From: Frankiaceae bacterium
Lineage (GTDB): Bacteria > Actinomycetota > Actinomycetes > BP-191
Length of the DNA: 64,000 nucleotides
Direction: 5' to 3'
Assembly (NCBI GenBank): GCA_035556555.1
Contig: DATMES010000001.1
Span: forward strand, 186,001 to 250,000
Position numbers and translations under genes: made by a program. A model generated the notes under the pieces. The model saw nothing but the letters and a program-made list of their open reading frames with translations. It did no database searches and had not been told where the DNA came from. Shown here piece by piece: positions 24,288 through 33,220 of the stretch. Position 1 is the stretch's first letter. Each line of letters begins with the position of its first letter.

Positions 24288-25361
24288 TCAGTCCGCGGGG
24301 CGCAGCCAGACGTCCACGTGGACGAGGCCCGGCGGGTACTGGGTCAGGAGGCGTTCGAGCGCCGGGATCATGAAGGCCGCCTTCGCGTCGACGCGCGGCT
24401 GGCCCTCCGGCGTCTGCGTCTCCCCGGCGTCCCACACGCCGGCGGCGCGGCCGTCGGGGGTGTCGCCGAGCTCTGTCAGCGCGCGGCGCGCCTGCCTGAC
24501 GTCGTCCTTGGCGTAGCGCGACTGGACGATGCAGATCCGCGGCCCGTACACCGGTCGCAGCGCGGCCTCGACCTTGGCGACGTTGCGCACGGCGGTCATG
24601 ACGACCGAGTGGTTGCGGACGGGGATGACGTAGCGGACGTACACGATCTCGCCGGGGTTGGCGTCGGCGAAGCGGTCGAGCGGGCCGAGGCTCGGCTGGT
24701 CGTACAGCGTCGTGCCGTCGCCCGCCGGCTCGGGCTGCGGGCTGTCGGCGGCCCAGCCGCCTGGCGGCGGGGCGCACGGCGACTCGCCGAGGCCCATGGT
24801 GGGGGCCGGGGCGGGGGCCGCTCGCGGCGCCTCCTGCTCGACGACCGTCAGCGTGCCGTCACGGAGTACCCCCTTCAGCCACGCCCTGCCGAAGACGACG
24901 CCGCCGATCTCGCGACGGCCGCCGAGCACGTTCAGGTCGACGCCGTTCACCGCGACGCCGCTGAACGCGCACGTCGGCGCCCGCGGTGTCGCCAGCGGCG
25001 ACGGCCACGGCCCCGGCTCGTGCGTGACCGCCTCGCCGGAGATGTCGCAGAACCGCATCTGCTCCCCCGGCGCCGCGACGACGGTGCCGGTCGCCGCGAC
25101 GCGCGGCCCTGCCGGGGCCGGGGGGCGGCTGAACGACGGCGACGCCGTGGCGGGGGGCTGCGGGCGCGGCGTGCCGCCGAGACCGGGCAGGGCGACGGCC
25201 GCGATCACGCCCGCCGCGACGGCGGCGACCGTCATGGCGCCGCGGCGGCGACGGCGGCGCCCGTACGACACCGCCACCCGTTCCGCGAGCGACTCCGGCA
25301 GGTGCGGCTGGGCGACGATTCCGTGGAGGGCGTCGCGCAGCGCGCGTTCGGTGGCGTTCAT
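24288..25361 (-). CDS. Single-pass membrane protein, probable anti-sigma partner
   Basis: A 357-residue protein coupled by ATGA to the SigE-family sigma gene. A cytoplasmic N-terminus of about 42 residues with RRRRRR is followed by one helix (AMTVAAVAAGVIAAVALPGL, about 42-61). A Pro-rich linker precedes an extracellular region with paired cysteines (RFCDIS, TCAFSG) and a C-terminal alpha-beta domain (EIVYVRYVIPVRNHSVVMTAVRNVAKVEAALRPVYGPRICIV). I do not recognise the outer domain. By position and topology it is likely the sensor that controls the sigma factor. Confidence 0.65.
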   Translation of the reverse strand: MNATERALRDALHGIVAQPHLPESLAERVAVSYGRRRRRRGAMTVAAVAAGVIAAVALPGLGGTPRPQPPATASPSFSRPPAPAGPRVAATGTVVAAPGEQMRFCDISGEAVTHEPGPWPSPLATPRAPTCAFSGVAVNGVDLNVLGGRREIGGVVFGRAWLKGVLRDGTLTVVEQEAPRAAPAPAPTMGLGESPCAPPPGGWAADSPQPEPAGDGTTLYDQPSLGPLDRFADANPGEIVYVRYVIPVRNHSVVMTAVRNVAKVEAALRPVYGPRICIVQSRYAKDDVRQARRALTELGDTPDGRAAGVWDAGETQTPEGQPRVDAKAAFMIPALERLLTQYPPGLVHVDVWLRPAD

Positions 25362-25867
25362 CGGCCTTCCTCGACGTGCAGCAGGGGCGAGGTGCGCAGC
25401 TTCGCCAGCGCGCGGTTCGCCTGGCTCTTGACGGTGCCCGGGGAGATGCCGAGCAGCGCGGCGACCTCGCCCTCGGACATGTCCTCGTAGTAGCGGAGCA
25501 CGACCACGGCGCGCTGGCGTGGCGGCAGCTCGGCGAGCAGCCGCATCAGGTCGGCGCGCTCGTCGGCGCCGCGCATGGCGTCGTTGCTGTCGGCCCGCTC
25601 GGGGAGGTCGCCTGGGCGTTCGCCGGTCCAGCGGCGGCGGCGCCACCCGGCGTACGTGACGACCAGGGCGCGGCGCACGTACGCGTCGGGCTCCCGGATG
25701 CGCGACCACTTGCCGTAGCAGGCGATGAGCGCCGTCTGGAGGAGGTCCTCGGCGCGCTGCCAGTCGCCGGTGAGGAGGTACGCGGTCCGCATGAGCGCGG
25801 GCGTCCGCGCCGCGACGAACTCCGCGAACGGAAGCTCGCCTGCCGCGTCCACCACGATGGCTGCCAC
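25358..25867 (-). CDS. SigE-family ECF RNA polymerase sigma factor
   Basis: An alternative sigma factor of 169 residues. Region 2 is LMRTAYLLTGDWQRAEDLLQTALIACYGKW (about 25-54). Region 4 is LPPRQRAVVVLRYYEDMSEGEVAALLGISPGTVKSQANRALAKLR (about 112-156). It is paralogous to the factor at 7660 (shared TALIA/AYLLTGD..AEDL and GTVKSQ). The start is GTG 25867 and the stop overlaps the following membrane-protein gene by ATGA. The inducing signal is unknown. Confidence 0.92.
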   Translation of the reverse strand: MAAIVVDAAGELPFAEFVAARTPALMRTAYLLTGDWQRAEDLLQTALIACYGKWSRIREPDAYVRRALVVTYAGWRRRRWTGERPGDLPERADSNDAMRGADERADLMRLLAELPPRQRAVVVLRYYEDMSEGEVAALLGISPGTVKSQANRALAKLRTSPLLHVEEGR

Positions 25868-25907
25868 GCCCCCTTAGATGCGGTGACCCCGCGATCCGGT
25901 TGCAGGC

Positions 25908-26273
25908 CTACTGCCTGACCGGCACCTCGCGCCCGGTGGTCTCGTCGACGACCGTACGTGTCCCGAGCGGAGCCGCGAGCGCGACTCGCTCCGTATGGGG
26001 GATCGCCTGGGACGTGCACGTCCCGTCCCCGTGCCCCATCCGGGCCGTGAGGCGTACCTCCGTGGCAGTCTCCTCGACCGTCACCCCGGCCGGCCAGGAA
26101 CAGGGCCGCACCCCGACCATGTACGTCACGTCGAGCACGAGCCCGTCACCGCTCGGCCACACCCGCTCGATCGCCACGGGGGGAGGCGCCCCCGGCCCGA
26201 CCTCGCGGTACACGAGCCACCCCGCCCCAAGGACGACGACCACCGCGAGAGGAAGAAGCCAAAGCCGACGCAC
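25908..26273 (-). CDS. Membrane-anchored or secreted hypothetical protein
   Basis: A 121-residue protein. The N-terminus (RRLWLLPLAVVVVLGAGWLVYREV) is a signal anchor without a clear cleavage site. The remaining ~95 residues form a mostly beta domain with two cysteines (RPCSWP, GTCTSQ) that could form a disulfide outside the cell. I do not recognise it. The start is taken at 26273, likely GTG. It is separated by 72 bp from the suf terminator hairpin and by 40 bp from the sigma gene. Confidence 0.6.
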   Translation of the reverse strand: MRRLWLLPLAVVVVLGAGWLVYREVGPGAPPPVAIERVWPSGDGLVLDVTYMVGVRPCSWPAGVTVEETATEVRLTARMGHGDGTCTSQAIPHTERVALAAPLGTRTVVDETTGREVPVRQ

Positions 26274-26344
26274 ACCGCGGACGATCCCACCAGGAGCCGA
26301 GAGGAACCAGGAAGGTCCGCGCGTAGCGCCCCGGGAGGGAGGGG

Positions 26345-26412
26345 GCGGGCGGGGTGCCCGGTGAGCGACTAAAGCGACGAAGGAGCCCTAGCGAACCGGG
26401 CACCCCGCCCGC
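26345..26412. terminator. Long hairpin after the suf operon (family C)
   Basis: GCGGGCGGGGTGCCCGGT (26345-26362) and its exact complement (26395-26412) form an 18-bp perfect stem with a 32-nt loop. It starts 13 bp after the last suf stop codon and probably ends suf transcription. The loop contains the 21-bp motif at 26371-26391 (begins AAAGCGACGAAGG, ends AGCCCTAG), repeated exactly at 38624-38644. No U tract follows. Confidence 0.75.
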
Positions 26413-26424
26413 AGCCGACCACTT

Positions 26425-26742
26425 CTAGATGTTGAACCCCAAGGCCCTCATCTGCTCGCGACCGTCGTCCGTGATGGCCTCGACCGACCACGGAGGCATC
26501 CACACCCAGTTGATCTTGTACCCGGCGACGATGTCCTTGAGGGCGGACCGCGTCTGGTCCTCGATGACGTCGGTCAGCGGGCAGGCCGCCGAGGTGAGCG
26601 TCATGTCGAGGGTGGCGACGTTCTCGTCGTCGACGGTGACGCCGTAGACGAGCCCGAGGTCGACGATGTTGATGCCGATCTCCGGGTCGACGACGTCGCG
26701 CATGGCCTCGGTGACGTCCGCGACGTCGGCCTTCTCGCCCAT
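26425..26742 (-). CDS. Metal-sulfur cluster assembly factor (SufT/PaaD-like, DUF59)
   Basis: A 105-residue MIP18-family protein that helps mature Fe-S proteins. The core is VVDPEIGINIVDLGLVYGVTVDD (about 17-39), with the conserved DPE and a later CPLTDVIEDQTRSAL containing the reactive cysteine of the family. It is the last gene of the suf operon, and overlaps sufU by ATGA. It corresponds in position to Rv1466 of M. tuberculosis. The start is ATG 26742. Confidence 0.92.
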   Translation of the reverse strand: MGEKADVADVTEAMRDVVDPEIGINIVDLGLVYGVTVDDENVATLDMTLTSAACPLTDVIEDQTRSALKDIVAGYKINWVWMPPWSVEAITDDGREQMRALGFNI

Positions 26743-27194
26743 CAGGAGCCCTCCGCTGCCCGCGCGACGGCCTGTGCCGTCGCGTCCTTCCACGCCATCC
26801 ACCCGAGCAGCGCGCACTTGACGCGCGCCGGGTACTTCGCGACGCCGGCGAACGCCACCGCGTCCTCCAGCACGTCCTCGTCGGGCTCGCCGCGCCCCTG
26901 GCTCTGCATGAGCGCGAGGAACTCGTCGGCCGTCTCCATGGCCTCGGTGACGGGCTTGCCGATGACGAGGTCGGTCATGACCGACGACGACGCCTGCGAG
27001 ATGGAGCACCCGGAGCCGTCGTACGACACGTCCTCGACGACGCCGTCGATGACGCGGACGCGCAGGGTGACCTCGTCGCCGCACGTCGGGTTCACGTGGT
27101 GGACCTCGGCGTCGTACGGCTCCCGCAGCCCCTTGTTATGGGGCGTCCGGTAGTGGTCGAGGATGATCTCCTGGTACATCGACTCAAGCTGCAC
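26742..27194 (-). CDS. sufU: Fe-S assembly sulfur-transfer protein SufU
   Basis: A zinc-dependent partner of the cysteine desulfurase SufS that accepts its persulfide sulfur. The 150-residue protein shows NPTCGDEVTLRV (about 35-46), DGSGCSISQASSSVM (about 60-74) and ARVKCALLGWMAW (about 122-134). These are the three cysteine positions of SufU, with the conserved Asp in CGDE. It starts at GTG 27194, overlapping the sufS stop by 11 bp; ATG 27179 is an alternative. It acts in the SUF pathway of this operon. Confidence 0.92.
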   Translation of the reverse strand: MQLESMYQEIILDHYRTPHNKGLREPYDAEVHHVNPTCGDEVTLRVRVIDGVVEDVSYDGSGCSISQASSSVMTDLVIGKPVTEAMETADEFLALMQSQGRGEPDEDVLEDAVAFAGVAKYPARVKCALLGWMAWKDATAQAVARAAEGS

Positions 27195-28419
27195 GGAAGA
27201 ACCTCTTCACGTGCTCGAGCCCCGCGACGAGGGCGTCGATCTCCTCGGTCGTCGTGTACAGGTAGAACGACGCGCGCGTGGTCGCCGGCACGCCGTACCG
27301 CGTGCAGGTCACCGCGGCGCAGTGCTGGCCGACGCGGACCGCGATGCCGAGCTCGTCGAGCACCTGGCCGACGTCGTGCGGGTGCAGGTCGGCCAGCGAG
27401 AACGAGATCGCCCCGCCGCGCGAGACGGCCGTGCGCGGCCCGAGGATGCGCAGCCCGCCGACGGACTCCAGCGCCGGGAGGGCGTACGACACGAGCTCCT
27501 TCTCGTGCGCCAGCACCTCGTCCATGCCGACGTCGGAGAGGTAGCGCACGGCGGCGGCGAGGCCGACGGCCTCGGCGATGTTCGGGGTGCCGGCCTCGAA
27601 CTTGTGCGGCGCCTCGGCGTACGTGGAGCCGTTCTTCGTGACGGTCTCGATCATCTCGCCGCCCCCGAGGAACGGCGGCAGCTCGTCGAGCAGCGCACGC
27701 CGCGCCCAGAGCACGCCGATGCCGGTGGGCCCGAGCATCTTGTGGCCGGTGAACGCGACGAAGTCGGCGCCGAGCTCCTGGACGTCGACGGCGCGATGCG
27801 GGACCGACTGGGAGCAGTCGAGGCCGACGAGCGCGCCGACCTCACGCGCGCGGCGGACGATCTGCGAGACGGGGTTGACGGTGCCGAGGATGTTCGACTG
27901 GTGGACGAACGACACGACGCGGGTGCGCTCGTTCACGATGTCGTCGAGGCCAGACAGGTCGAGGCGGCCCTCGTCGGTGATGCCGATCCAGCGGACCGTC
28001 GCGCCGGTGCGCTCCGCGAGCATCTGCCACGGCACGATGTTGGAGTGGTGCTCCATCTCCGTGACGACGATCTCGTCGCCCGGCTTGATGCGCCCCGAGT
28101 CGCCGACCGAGCGGGCGAGGAGGTTGAGCGCCTCGGTGGAGTTCTTCGTGAAGACGACCTCGGACCTGTCGTACGCGTTGACGAACGCCGCCACCGTGTC
28201 GCGCGCACCCTCGTACAGCGCGGTGGCCTCCTCGGCGAGCGCGTAGATGCCGCGGTGCACATTGGCGTGGTGGTGCTCGTAGTAGTCGTTCATCGCGTCG
28301 AGCACGGCCTGCGGGCGCTGCGACGACGCGGCGCTGTCGAGGTAGACGAGCGGCCTGCCGTTGACCTCCCGCGACAGGATCGGGAAGTCCTTGCGGAGCC
28401 GGGCGACGTCCAGGGTCAT
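27184..28419 (-). CDS. sufS: Cysteine desulfurase SufS
   Basis: A PLP-dependent enzyme of 411 residues that converts cysteine to alanine and a protein-bound persulfide. It has VYLDSAASSQRPQ (about 25-37), HANVHRGIY, EMEHHSNIVPW, the PLP lysine in FTGHKMLGPTGIGVLW (about 224-239), and the active-site cysteine in RVGQHCAAVTCTRYG (about 363-377). It starts at ATG 28419, directly next to a family E repeat that separates it from sufC. Confidence 0.95.
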   Translation of the reverse strand: MTLDVARLRKDFPILSREVNGRPLVYLDSAASSQRPQAVLDAMNDYYEHHHANVHRGIYALAEEATALYEGARDTVAAFVNAYDRSEVVFTKNSTEALNLLARSVGDSGRIKPGDEIVVTEMEHHSNIVPWQMLAERTGATVRWIGITDEGRLDLSGLDDIVNERTRVVSFVHQSNILGTVNPVSQIVRRAREVGALVGLDCSQSVPHRAVDVQELGADFVAFTGHKMLGPTGIGVLWARRALLDELPPFLGGGEMIETVTKNGSTYAEAPHKFEAGTPNIAEAVGLAAAVRYLSDVGMDEVLAHEKELVSYALPALESVGGLRILGPRTAVSRGGAISFSLADLHPHDVGQVLDELGIAVRVGQHCAAVTCTRYGVPATTRASFYLYTTTEEIDALVAGLEHVKRFFRAA

Positions 28420-28420
28420 C

Positions 28421-28460
28421 GGGGCCCCCGCGGGCCCGCGCAGCGGGGTCGTGGGGAGTG
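28421..28460 (+). repeat. Family E hairpin repeat, copy 1 (sufC-sufS gap)
   Basis: It fills most of the 46-bp gap between the sufC stop and the sufS ATG. The plus strand folds as CCCCGCGGGCCCG, loop CGCAG, CGGGGTCGTGGGG, with two G-U pairs and one mismatch. It lies 2 bp from the sufS start, so it could influence its ribosome binding. Related copies are at 29539, 56078 and 63459. Confidence 0.7.
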
Positions 28461-28465
28461 GGCCA

Positions 28466-29215
28466 CTAGACGGCGGCCTTCGGGCGCAGGTGCTCGTACC
28501 CCTTGTCCTCGAGGATCTGCGCGAGCTCGGGGCCGCCCTCCTCGACGATCCTGCCGTCGAACATGACGTGCACGAACTGCGGCTTGATGTAGCGCAGGAT
28601 CCGCGTGTAGTGCGTGATGAGCAGCAGGCCGGTCTGACCCTGCTCGGCGAGGCGGTTGACGCCCTGGGAGACGACGCGCAGGGCATCGACGTCGAGTCCG
28701 GAGTCGGTCTCGTCGAGGATCGCCATCTTCGGCTCGAGCAGCTCCATCTGGAGGATCTCGTGGCGCTTCTTCTCGCCGCCGGAGAACCCCTCGTTGACGT
28801 TGCGCTCGGCGAAGACGGGGTCCATCTCCAGCGCCGCCATGGCCTCCTTGAGCTCCTTGACCCACAGGCGCAGCTTGGGCGCCTCGCCGCGGATCGCGGT
28901 GACGCTGGTGCGCAGGAAGTTGGAGACGGAGACGCCCGGCACCTCGACGGGGTACTGCATGGCGAGGAACAGTCCCGCGCGCGCCCGCTCGTCGACCGGC
29001 AGCGCCAGCACGTCGACGCCGTCGAGGAGGACGGAGCCGCCGGTGACGGTGTACTTGGGGTGGCCGGCGATGGCGTACGCGAGCGTGCTCTTGCCGGAGC
29101 CGTTGGGCCCCATGAGGGCGTGGGTCTCCCCCGCCTTCACGGTGACGTTGACGCCGCGGAGGATCTCGGTGTCGTCGACGTTGACCGTCAGGTCGCGGAC
29201 TTCCAGGGTGCTCAC
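28466..29215 (-). CDS. sufC: SUF ATPase SufC
   Basis: The ABC-type ATPase of the SufBCD scaffold complex, with 249 residues. Walker A is MGPNGSGKST (about 35-44), the signature is EGFSGGEKKRHEILQ, and Walker B is MAILDETDSGLDVDAL, the EDTDSGLD-like form typical of SufC. It starts at GTG 29215 with a GTGA overlap with the Rieske gene. It powers conformational changes of SufB and SufD during cluster assembly. Confidence 0.95.
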   Translation of the reverse strand: MSTLEVRDLTVNVDDTEILRGVNVTVKAGETHALMGPNGSGKSTLAYAIAGHPKYTVTGGSVLLDGVDVLALPVDERARAGLFLAMQYPVEVPGVSVSNFLRTSVTAIRGEAPKLRLWVKELKEAMAALEMDPVFAERNVNEGFSGGEKKRHEILQMELLEPKMAILDETDSGLDVDALRVVSQGVNRLAEQGQTGLLLITHYTRILRYIKPQFVHVMFDGRIVEEGGPELAQILEDKGYEHLRPKAAV

Positions 29216-29535
29216 GGTGCGATCTCCTCTAGAGCGACGAGTACGTCGTCGCCGTCGTGCTTGACGGGGTAGACGGGGACGGGCTTGGTGGCGGGCAGGC
29301 CGGTGGGTCGCCCGGTCGTGAGGTCGAAGCGCGAGCCGTGCAGCCAGCACTCGATCGTGCCGTCCTCGACCTCGCCCTCGGACAGCGCCACGTCGGCGTG
29401 CGAGCAGACGTCGCGGATGGCGTACAGCGTGCCGTTGCTGCGCGCGATGCAGACCGGCTCGCCGTCGATGACGACGGCCTTCGCGCCCTCCTCGGGCACG
29501 TCGTCGGCGGCGCAGGCGCGGACCCACGCGGTCAT
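29212..29535 (-). CDS. Rieske 2Fe-2S ferredoxin-like protein
   Basis: A 107-residue Rieske domain. The 2Fe-2S ligands are in VCSHADVALSEGEV (Cys-x-His) and IECWLHGSRFD (Cys-x-x-His), about residues 43-75. It resembles the ferredoxin component of non-haem iron dioxygenases. A Rieske protein between sufD and sufC is common in actinobacterial suf operons, and it probably supplies electrons or serves as a cluster acceptor. The start ATG 29535 lies 4 bp from a family E repeat. Confidence 0.92.
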   Translation of the reverse strand: MTAWVRACAADDVPEEGAKAVVIDGEPVCIARSNGTLYAIRDVCSHADVALSEGEVEDGTIECWLHGSRFDLTTGRPTGLPATKPVPVYPVKHDGDDVLVALEEIAP

Positions 29536-29538
29536 CTC

Positions 29539-29578
29539 GGGGCCCCCGCGGGCGCGCGCAGCGCGGTCGTGGGGTGAG
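29539..29578 (+). repeat. Family E hairpin repeat, copy 2 (sufD-Rieske gap)
   Basis: It fills the gap between the sufD stop (TGA, 29579-29581) and the Rieske ATG. On the plus strand it reads CCCCGCGGGCGCG, loop CGCAG, CGCGGTCGTGGGG. At stem position 11 this copy has a G-C pair where copy 1 has C-G, a compensatory change. It lies within 4 bp of the start codon. Confidence 0.7.
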
Positions 29579-30658
29579 TCACAGGACCGACCTCTCGAGC
29601 TCGGCCTCGATGGCGTTCTCCAGGCGCTCGCGCAGCGCGGGCACGGCGATGCGCTGGATGACGTCGGCGAAGAAGCCGCGCACCACGAGGCGGCGCGCCT
29701 CGTCGGCGGGGATGCCGCGGCTCATGAGGTAGAAGAGCTGGAGGTCGTCGAAGCGCCCGGTGGCGCTCGCGTGACCGGCACCGACGACCTCGCCGGAGTA
29801 GATCTCGAGGTTGGGCACGGAGTCGGCGTGCGCGCCGTCGGAGAGGACGAGGTTGCGGTTGACCTCGTACGTGTCCGTCCCGACCGTCTCGGCCGCGATG
29901 ACGACGTCGCCGATCCAGACGGTGTGCGCGCCCTCGCCCTGGAGCGCGCCCTTGTAGTTGACGCGCGAACGGCAGTGCGAGACGGCGTGGTCGACGAGCA
30001 GCCGGTGCTCCAGGTGCTGGCCGGCGTCGGCGAAGAACAGGCCGAGCAGCTCGGCGTCGCCGCCGGTGCTCGTGAAGCGCACCTCGGGGACGAGCCGCAC
30101 GATGCCGCCGCCGAGCGACACGACGATGGAGCGGAACGTCGCGTCGCGGCCGACGCACGCGACGTGCGTGCCGAGGTGGACGGAGTCGTCGTCCCAGTCC
30201 TGGAGGCTGACGACGGTGAGGCGCGCGCCGTCGCCGACGCGGAACTCCGCGTTGGCGAGGAACGTCGCCGCCCCGCTGTGGTCGAGGATGACCGTCGCCT
30301 CGGCGCCCTCCTCGACGTCGACGAGCAGGTGCGCGAACGCCAGCCCGCCCTCGCCGCGTACGGTCACGATCGTCGGCTCGTCGGGCGCGGTGTTGCGCGG
30401 CACGGTGAGGACGCCGGCGCGCTCGTACGAGTCCGCGAGGGCCTCGTAGCGGTCGCGCGGCGTCAGCAGCGAGCCGAGCCGCGGGTCGCCGCCGCGCTCG
30501 ACGGAGGCGAAGTCGGTGCCGGCACCGGCCGAACGTTCGATGACGACCTTGCCGGGCTCGGCCGAGGCGAGCGCGGTCTCGATGCGCTTGACCGGCGTGA
30601 ACCGCCAGGCCTCCTCCCGTCCCTCGGGTACGGGGAAGTCCGTGGTGAGGGTGCTCAC
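29579..30658 (-). CDS. sufD: Fe-S assembly protein SufD
   Basis: A 359-residue scaffold subunit that pairs with SufB and SufC. It shows EAWRFTPVKRI near the start, a long beta-helix region, and the SufBD C-terminal core [54 protein letters not shown]. The His in the GHASATG motif is the conserved SufD residue. It starts at GTG 30658, immediately after the TAA of sufB, so they are translationally coupled. Confidence 0.95.
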   Translation of the reverse strand: MSTLTTDFPVPEGREEAWRFTPVKRIETALASAEPGKVVIERSAGAGTDFASVERGGDPRLGSLLTPRDRYEALADSYERAGVLTVPRNTAPDEPTIVTVRGEGGLAFAHLLVDVEEGAEATVILDHSGAATFLANAEFRVGDGARLTVVSLQDWDDDSVHLGTHVACVGRDATFRSIVVSLGGGIVRLVPEVRFTSTGGDAELLGLFFADAGQHLEHRLLVDHAVSHCRSRVNYKGALQGEGAHTVWIGDVVIAAETVGTDTYEVNRNLVLSDGAHADSVPNLEIYSGEVVGAGHASATGRFDDLQLFYLMSRGIPADEARRLVVRGFFADVIQRIAVPALRERLENAIEAELERSVL

Positions 30659-33220
30659 TTAGCCGACGGCCCCTTCCATCTGCAGCTCGATGAGGCGGTT
30701 GAGCTCGAGCGCGTACTCCATGGGCAGCTCGCGGGCGATCGGCTCGACGAAGCCACGGACGACCATCGCCATGGCTTCGTTCTCGCTCATGCCGCGGCTC
30801 ATCAGGTAGAAGAGCTGGTCCTCGCCGACCTTGCTGACGCTGGCCTCGTGGCCGATCGTCGAGTCGTCCTCGCGGACGTCGACGTACGGGTACGTGTCGG
30901 AGCGGCTGACCGTGTCGACGAGCAGCGCGTCGCACTTCACGCTCGCCTTGGAGCCGTACGCGCCCTCCTGGACCTGCACGAGGCCGCGGTACGACGTGCG
31001 GCCGCCCGCGCGCGCCACCGACTTGCTGACGATGTTGGACGACGTGTGCGGTGCGGCGTGGACCATCTTCGCGCCGGCGTCCTGGTGCTGGCCCTCGCCG
31101 GCGAACGCCACGGACAGCACCTCGCCGGTGGCCCGCTCGCCGAGCAGATAGCAGGCGGGGTACTTCATCGTCACCTTGGAGCCGATGTTGCCGTCGATCC
31201 ACTCCATCCGGCCGCCCTCGTGGACCGCGGTGCGCTTGGTCACGAGGTTGTAGACGTTGTTGGACCAGTTCTGGATGGTCGTGTAGCGGACGCGGGCGTC
31301 CTTCTTCACGACGATCTCGACGACGGCCGAGTGCAGCGAGTCGGAGGAGTAGATCGGCGCGGTGCAGCCCTCGACGTAGTGCACCGACGAGCCCTCGTCG
31401 GCGATGATCAGCGTCCGCTCGAACTGGCCCATGTTCTCGGTGTTGATGCGGAAGTACGCCTGGAGCGGGATCTCGACGTGGACGCCCGGCGGGACGTAGA
31501 TGAACGACCCGCCGCTCCACACCGCGGTGTTGAGCGCGGCGAATTTGTTGTCGCCCACCGGGATGACCGAGCCGAAGTACTCCTTGAAGAGCTCCTCGTG
31601 CTCGCGCAGGCCGGTGTCGGTGTCGAGGAACAGGACGCCCTGCTCCTCCAGGTCCTCGCGGATCTTGTGGTAGACGACCTCGCTGTTGTGCACGACAACG
31701 CCCTCGGCGACGAAGTTGTGCGGGCCGTCGACCTCGACGTCGTAGACCGGCTCCACGGCGTACGGCTCGATCGCCGTGATCTTGGCGAAGCCGAGGTGGT
31801 CGGTGCAGTGCGCGCGGAACGTCGTCCCCTGCGCGGAGGTGTCGCTGTGGTGGTAGGCGCGGCGGCCGAAACGGTCGGTGCGCTTCGGGTTGCGGCAGTC
31901 GAGCCGCTCGAAGTCGCCGGAGATGCCGAGCCGGAACGCCGTCATGATCCGCGAAGGGTCGTGGGCGTACGGCTGCTGCCACTCCCACAGTCCGGCGGTG
32001 CGCAGCCCGCAGAGCTCCGCCAGCTCAGCGCCGGCGGTGAGCAGCGGCTCGTTGACGCTGGTCAGGACGACCGAGCCCGACTCCTCGGGGCGGACGTAGC
32101 CGTCGGCGTCGACCCACCCGCCGAGGAACGCGAGTCGCTCGGCCCGCGGCAGCTCGTACACCCAGAACGGGACGTTCTTGCCGTGCGCGCCGCCCGCGAA
32201 GCCCGCCCAGTTGAGCCAGTCGACGAGCGCGCGGGAGTTGACGACGACGCGCACGTCGTCGGGCTCGTGCGTCTCCAGCGCGAACTGCTCGTGCACGATC
32301 CGCGCGATCTCCGCGCGGATCTCGACATCGGTCGAGGGCGCCGCGAACTGCACGCGGTACGTGCGGCCGGTCTCCTGGATCGAGCCGTCACCGATGAAGT
32401 AGCCGAGCAGCCAGAGCAGGTCGGGGTTGGTCCGCAGCGGCCCGATCGGGGGCTTGCGGCGACCGAGGTGGACGGCGGGCAGCGTCAGCGACTCGCCGAA
32501 CTCCGGCAGGTCGCGCGGCACGGCCACGAGGTCGCCGACCGCGAGCTCCGCGACGGTCTTCCAGCGGCGCGCGTAGCGAGCGCGCTGCTTGCCGGTCTTG
32601 CGCTCGTCGGTCAGGACGAGGAACGGGTGGTTGTCGGTGGCGCGGATCGTGCGCGAGCCGACGGTGACCTCGTACGTCTGCTTCACGTCGGTCTGCGCGG
32701 CGGCGCGAACGGGGGCGACCGTCAGGAGCCCGGTCTCCTCGTCCAGCGCGAAGACGCTGTCGCCCGGCTCGACCTCCTTGATCCGGACCATGCCGCGGTT
32801 GGCGGTCCAGACGCGCGTGTCACCGGCCAGGCACTCGTACTGCGCGGCCACGCCGGAGACGAGGCGCGCCTTCTCCGCCTCGGGGATGCCGAGCTTGTCG
32901 TACGTGTTCTTGATGTCGGCGGGGAGGTCTTCCCAGGTCTCGGCCTGCTTCTCCGTCGAGCGGACGAAGTACTTGATGTTGTCGAAGTCGATGCCCGACA
33001 GGTCGGCGCCCCACGCCGGCATGGGCTTCTGCCCGAACAGCTTGAGCCCCTTGAGGCGCAGCTTGAGCATCCACTCGGGCTCGCTCTTCAGCGCCGAGAT
33101 GTTGCGGACGACGTCCTCGGTGAGACCGCGGGTCGCGTTGTCGGCGTAGGCGGACGGGTCCGCCCAGCCGAACTTGTACGTGCCCAGGCCTTCGAGCTCG
33201 GGACGTGCGGTGGTGCTCAT
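30659..33220 (-). CDS. sufB: Fe-S assembly protein SufB containing an intein
   Basis: The central scaffold of SUF cluster assembly, here as an 853-residue precursor. The host protein (residues 1-129 and 513-853, about 470 after splicing) matches Suf[57 protein letters not shown], and the C-terminal [51 protein letters not shown]. The intein interrupts between GVAAQYE and SEVVYH. Active SufB requires its removal by protein splicing. The start ATG 33220 overlaps the sufR stop (ATGA), so the whole operon starts at sufR. Confidence 0.96.
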   Translation of the reverse strand: MSTTARPELEGLGTYKFGWADPSAYADNATRGLTEDVVRNISALKSEPEWMLKLRLKGLKLFGQKPMPAWGADLSGIDFDNIKYFVRSTEKQAETWEDLPADIKNTYDKLGIPEAEKARLVSGVAAQYECLAGDTRVWTANRGMVRIKEVEPGDSVFALDEETGLLTVAPVRAAAQTDVKQTYEVTVGSRTIRATDNHPFLVLTDERKTGKQRARYARRWKTVAELAVGDLVAVPRDLPEFGESLTLPAVHLGRRKPPIGPLRTNPDLLWLLGYFIGDGSIQETGRTYRVQFAAPSTDVEIRAEIARIVHEQFALETHEPDDVRVVVNSRALVDWLNWAGFAGGAHGKNVPFWVYELPRAERLAFLGGWVDADGYVRPEESGSVVLTSVNEPLLTAGAELAELCGLRTAGLWEWQQPYAHDPSRIMTAFRLGISGDFERLDCRNPKRTDRFGRRAYHHSDTSAQGTTFRAHCTDHLGFAKITAIEPYAVEPVYDVEVDGPHNFVAEGVVVHNSEVVYHKIREDLEEQGVLFLDTDTGLREHEELFKEYFGSVIPVGDNKFAALNTAVWSGGSFIYVPPGVHVEIPLQAYFRINTENMGQFERTLIIADEGSSVHYVEGCTAPIYSSDSLHSAVVEIVVKKDARVRYTTIQNWSNNVYNLVTKRTAVHEGGRMEWIDGNIGSKVTMKYPACYLLGERATGEVLSVAFAGEGQHQDAGAKMVHAAPHTSSNIVSKSVARAGGRTSYRGLVQVQEGAYGSKASVKCDALLVDTVSRSDTYPYVDVREDDSTIGHEASVSKVGEDQLFYLMSRGMSENEAMAMVVRGFVEPIARELPMEYALELNRLIELQMEGAVG
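31685..32833 (-). other. Intein with LAGLIDADG homing endonuclease in SufB
   Basis: A 383-residue in-frame intein (precursor residues 130-512). Splicing block A is CLAGDTRVW, with Cys1. Block B is [11 protein letters not shown] with the T-x-x-H pair. Block F is [13 protein letters not shown], and block G is VVHN followed by Ser+1. All splicing residues are present, so it is predicted active. The endonuclease region has both dodecapeptide motifs, [10 protein letters not shown] (intein 142-151) and [10 protein letters not shown] (236-245), each with its catalytic Asp. Inteins in SufB are known in mycobacteria; the host site here is AAQYE/S. Confidence 0.95.
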
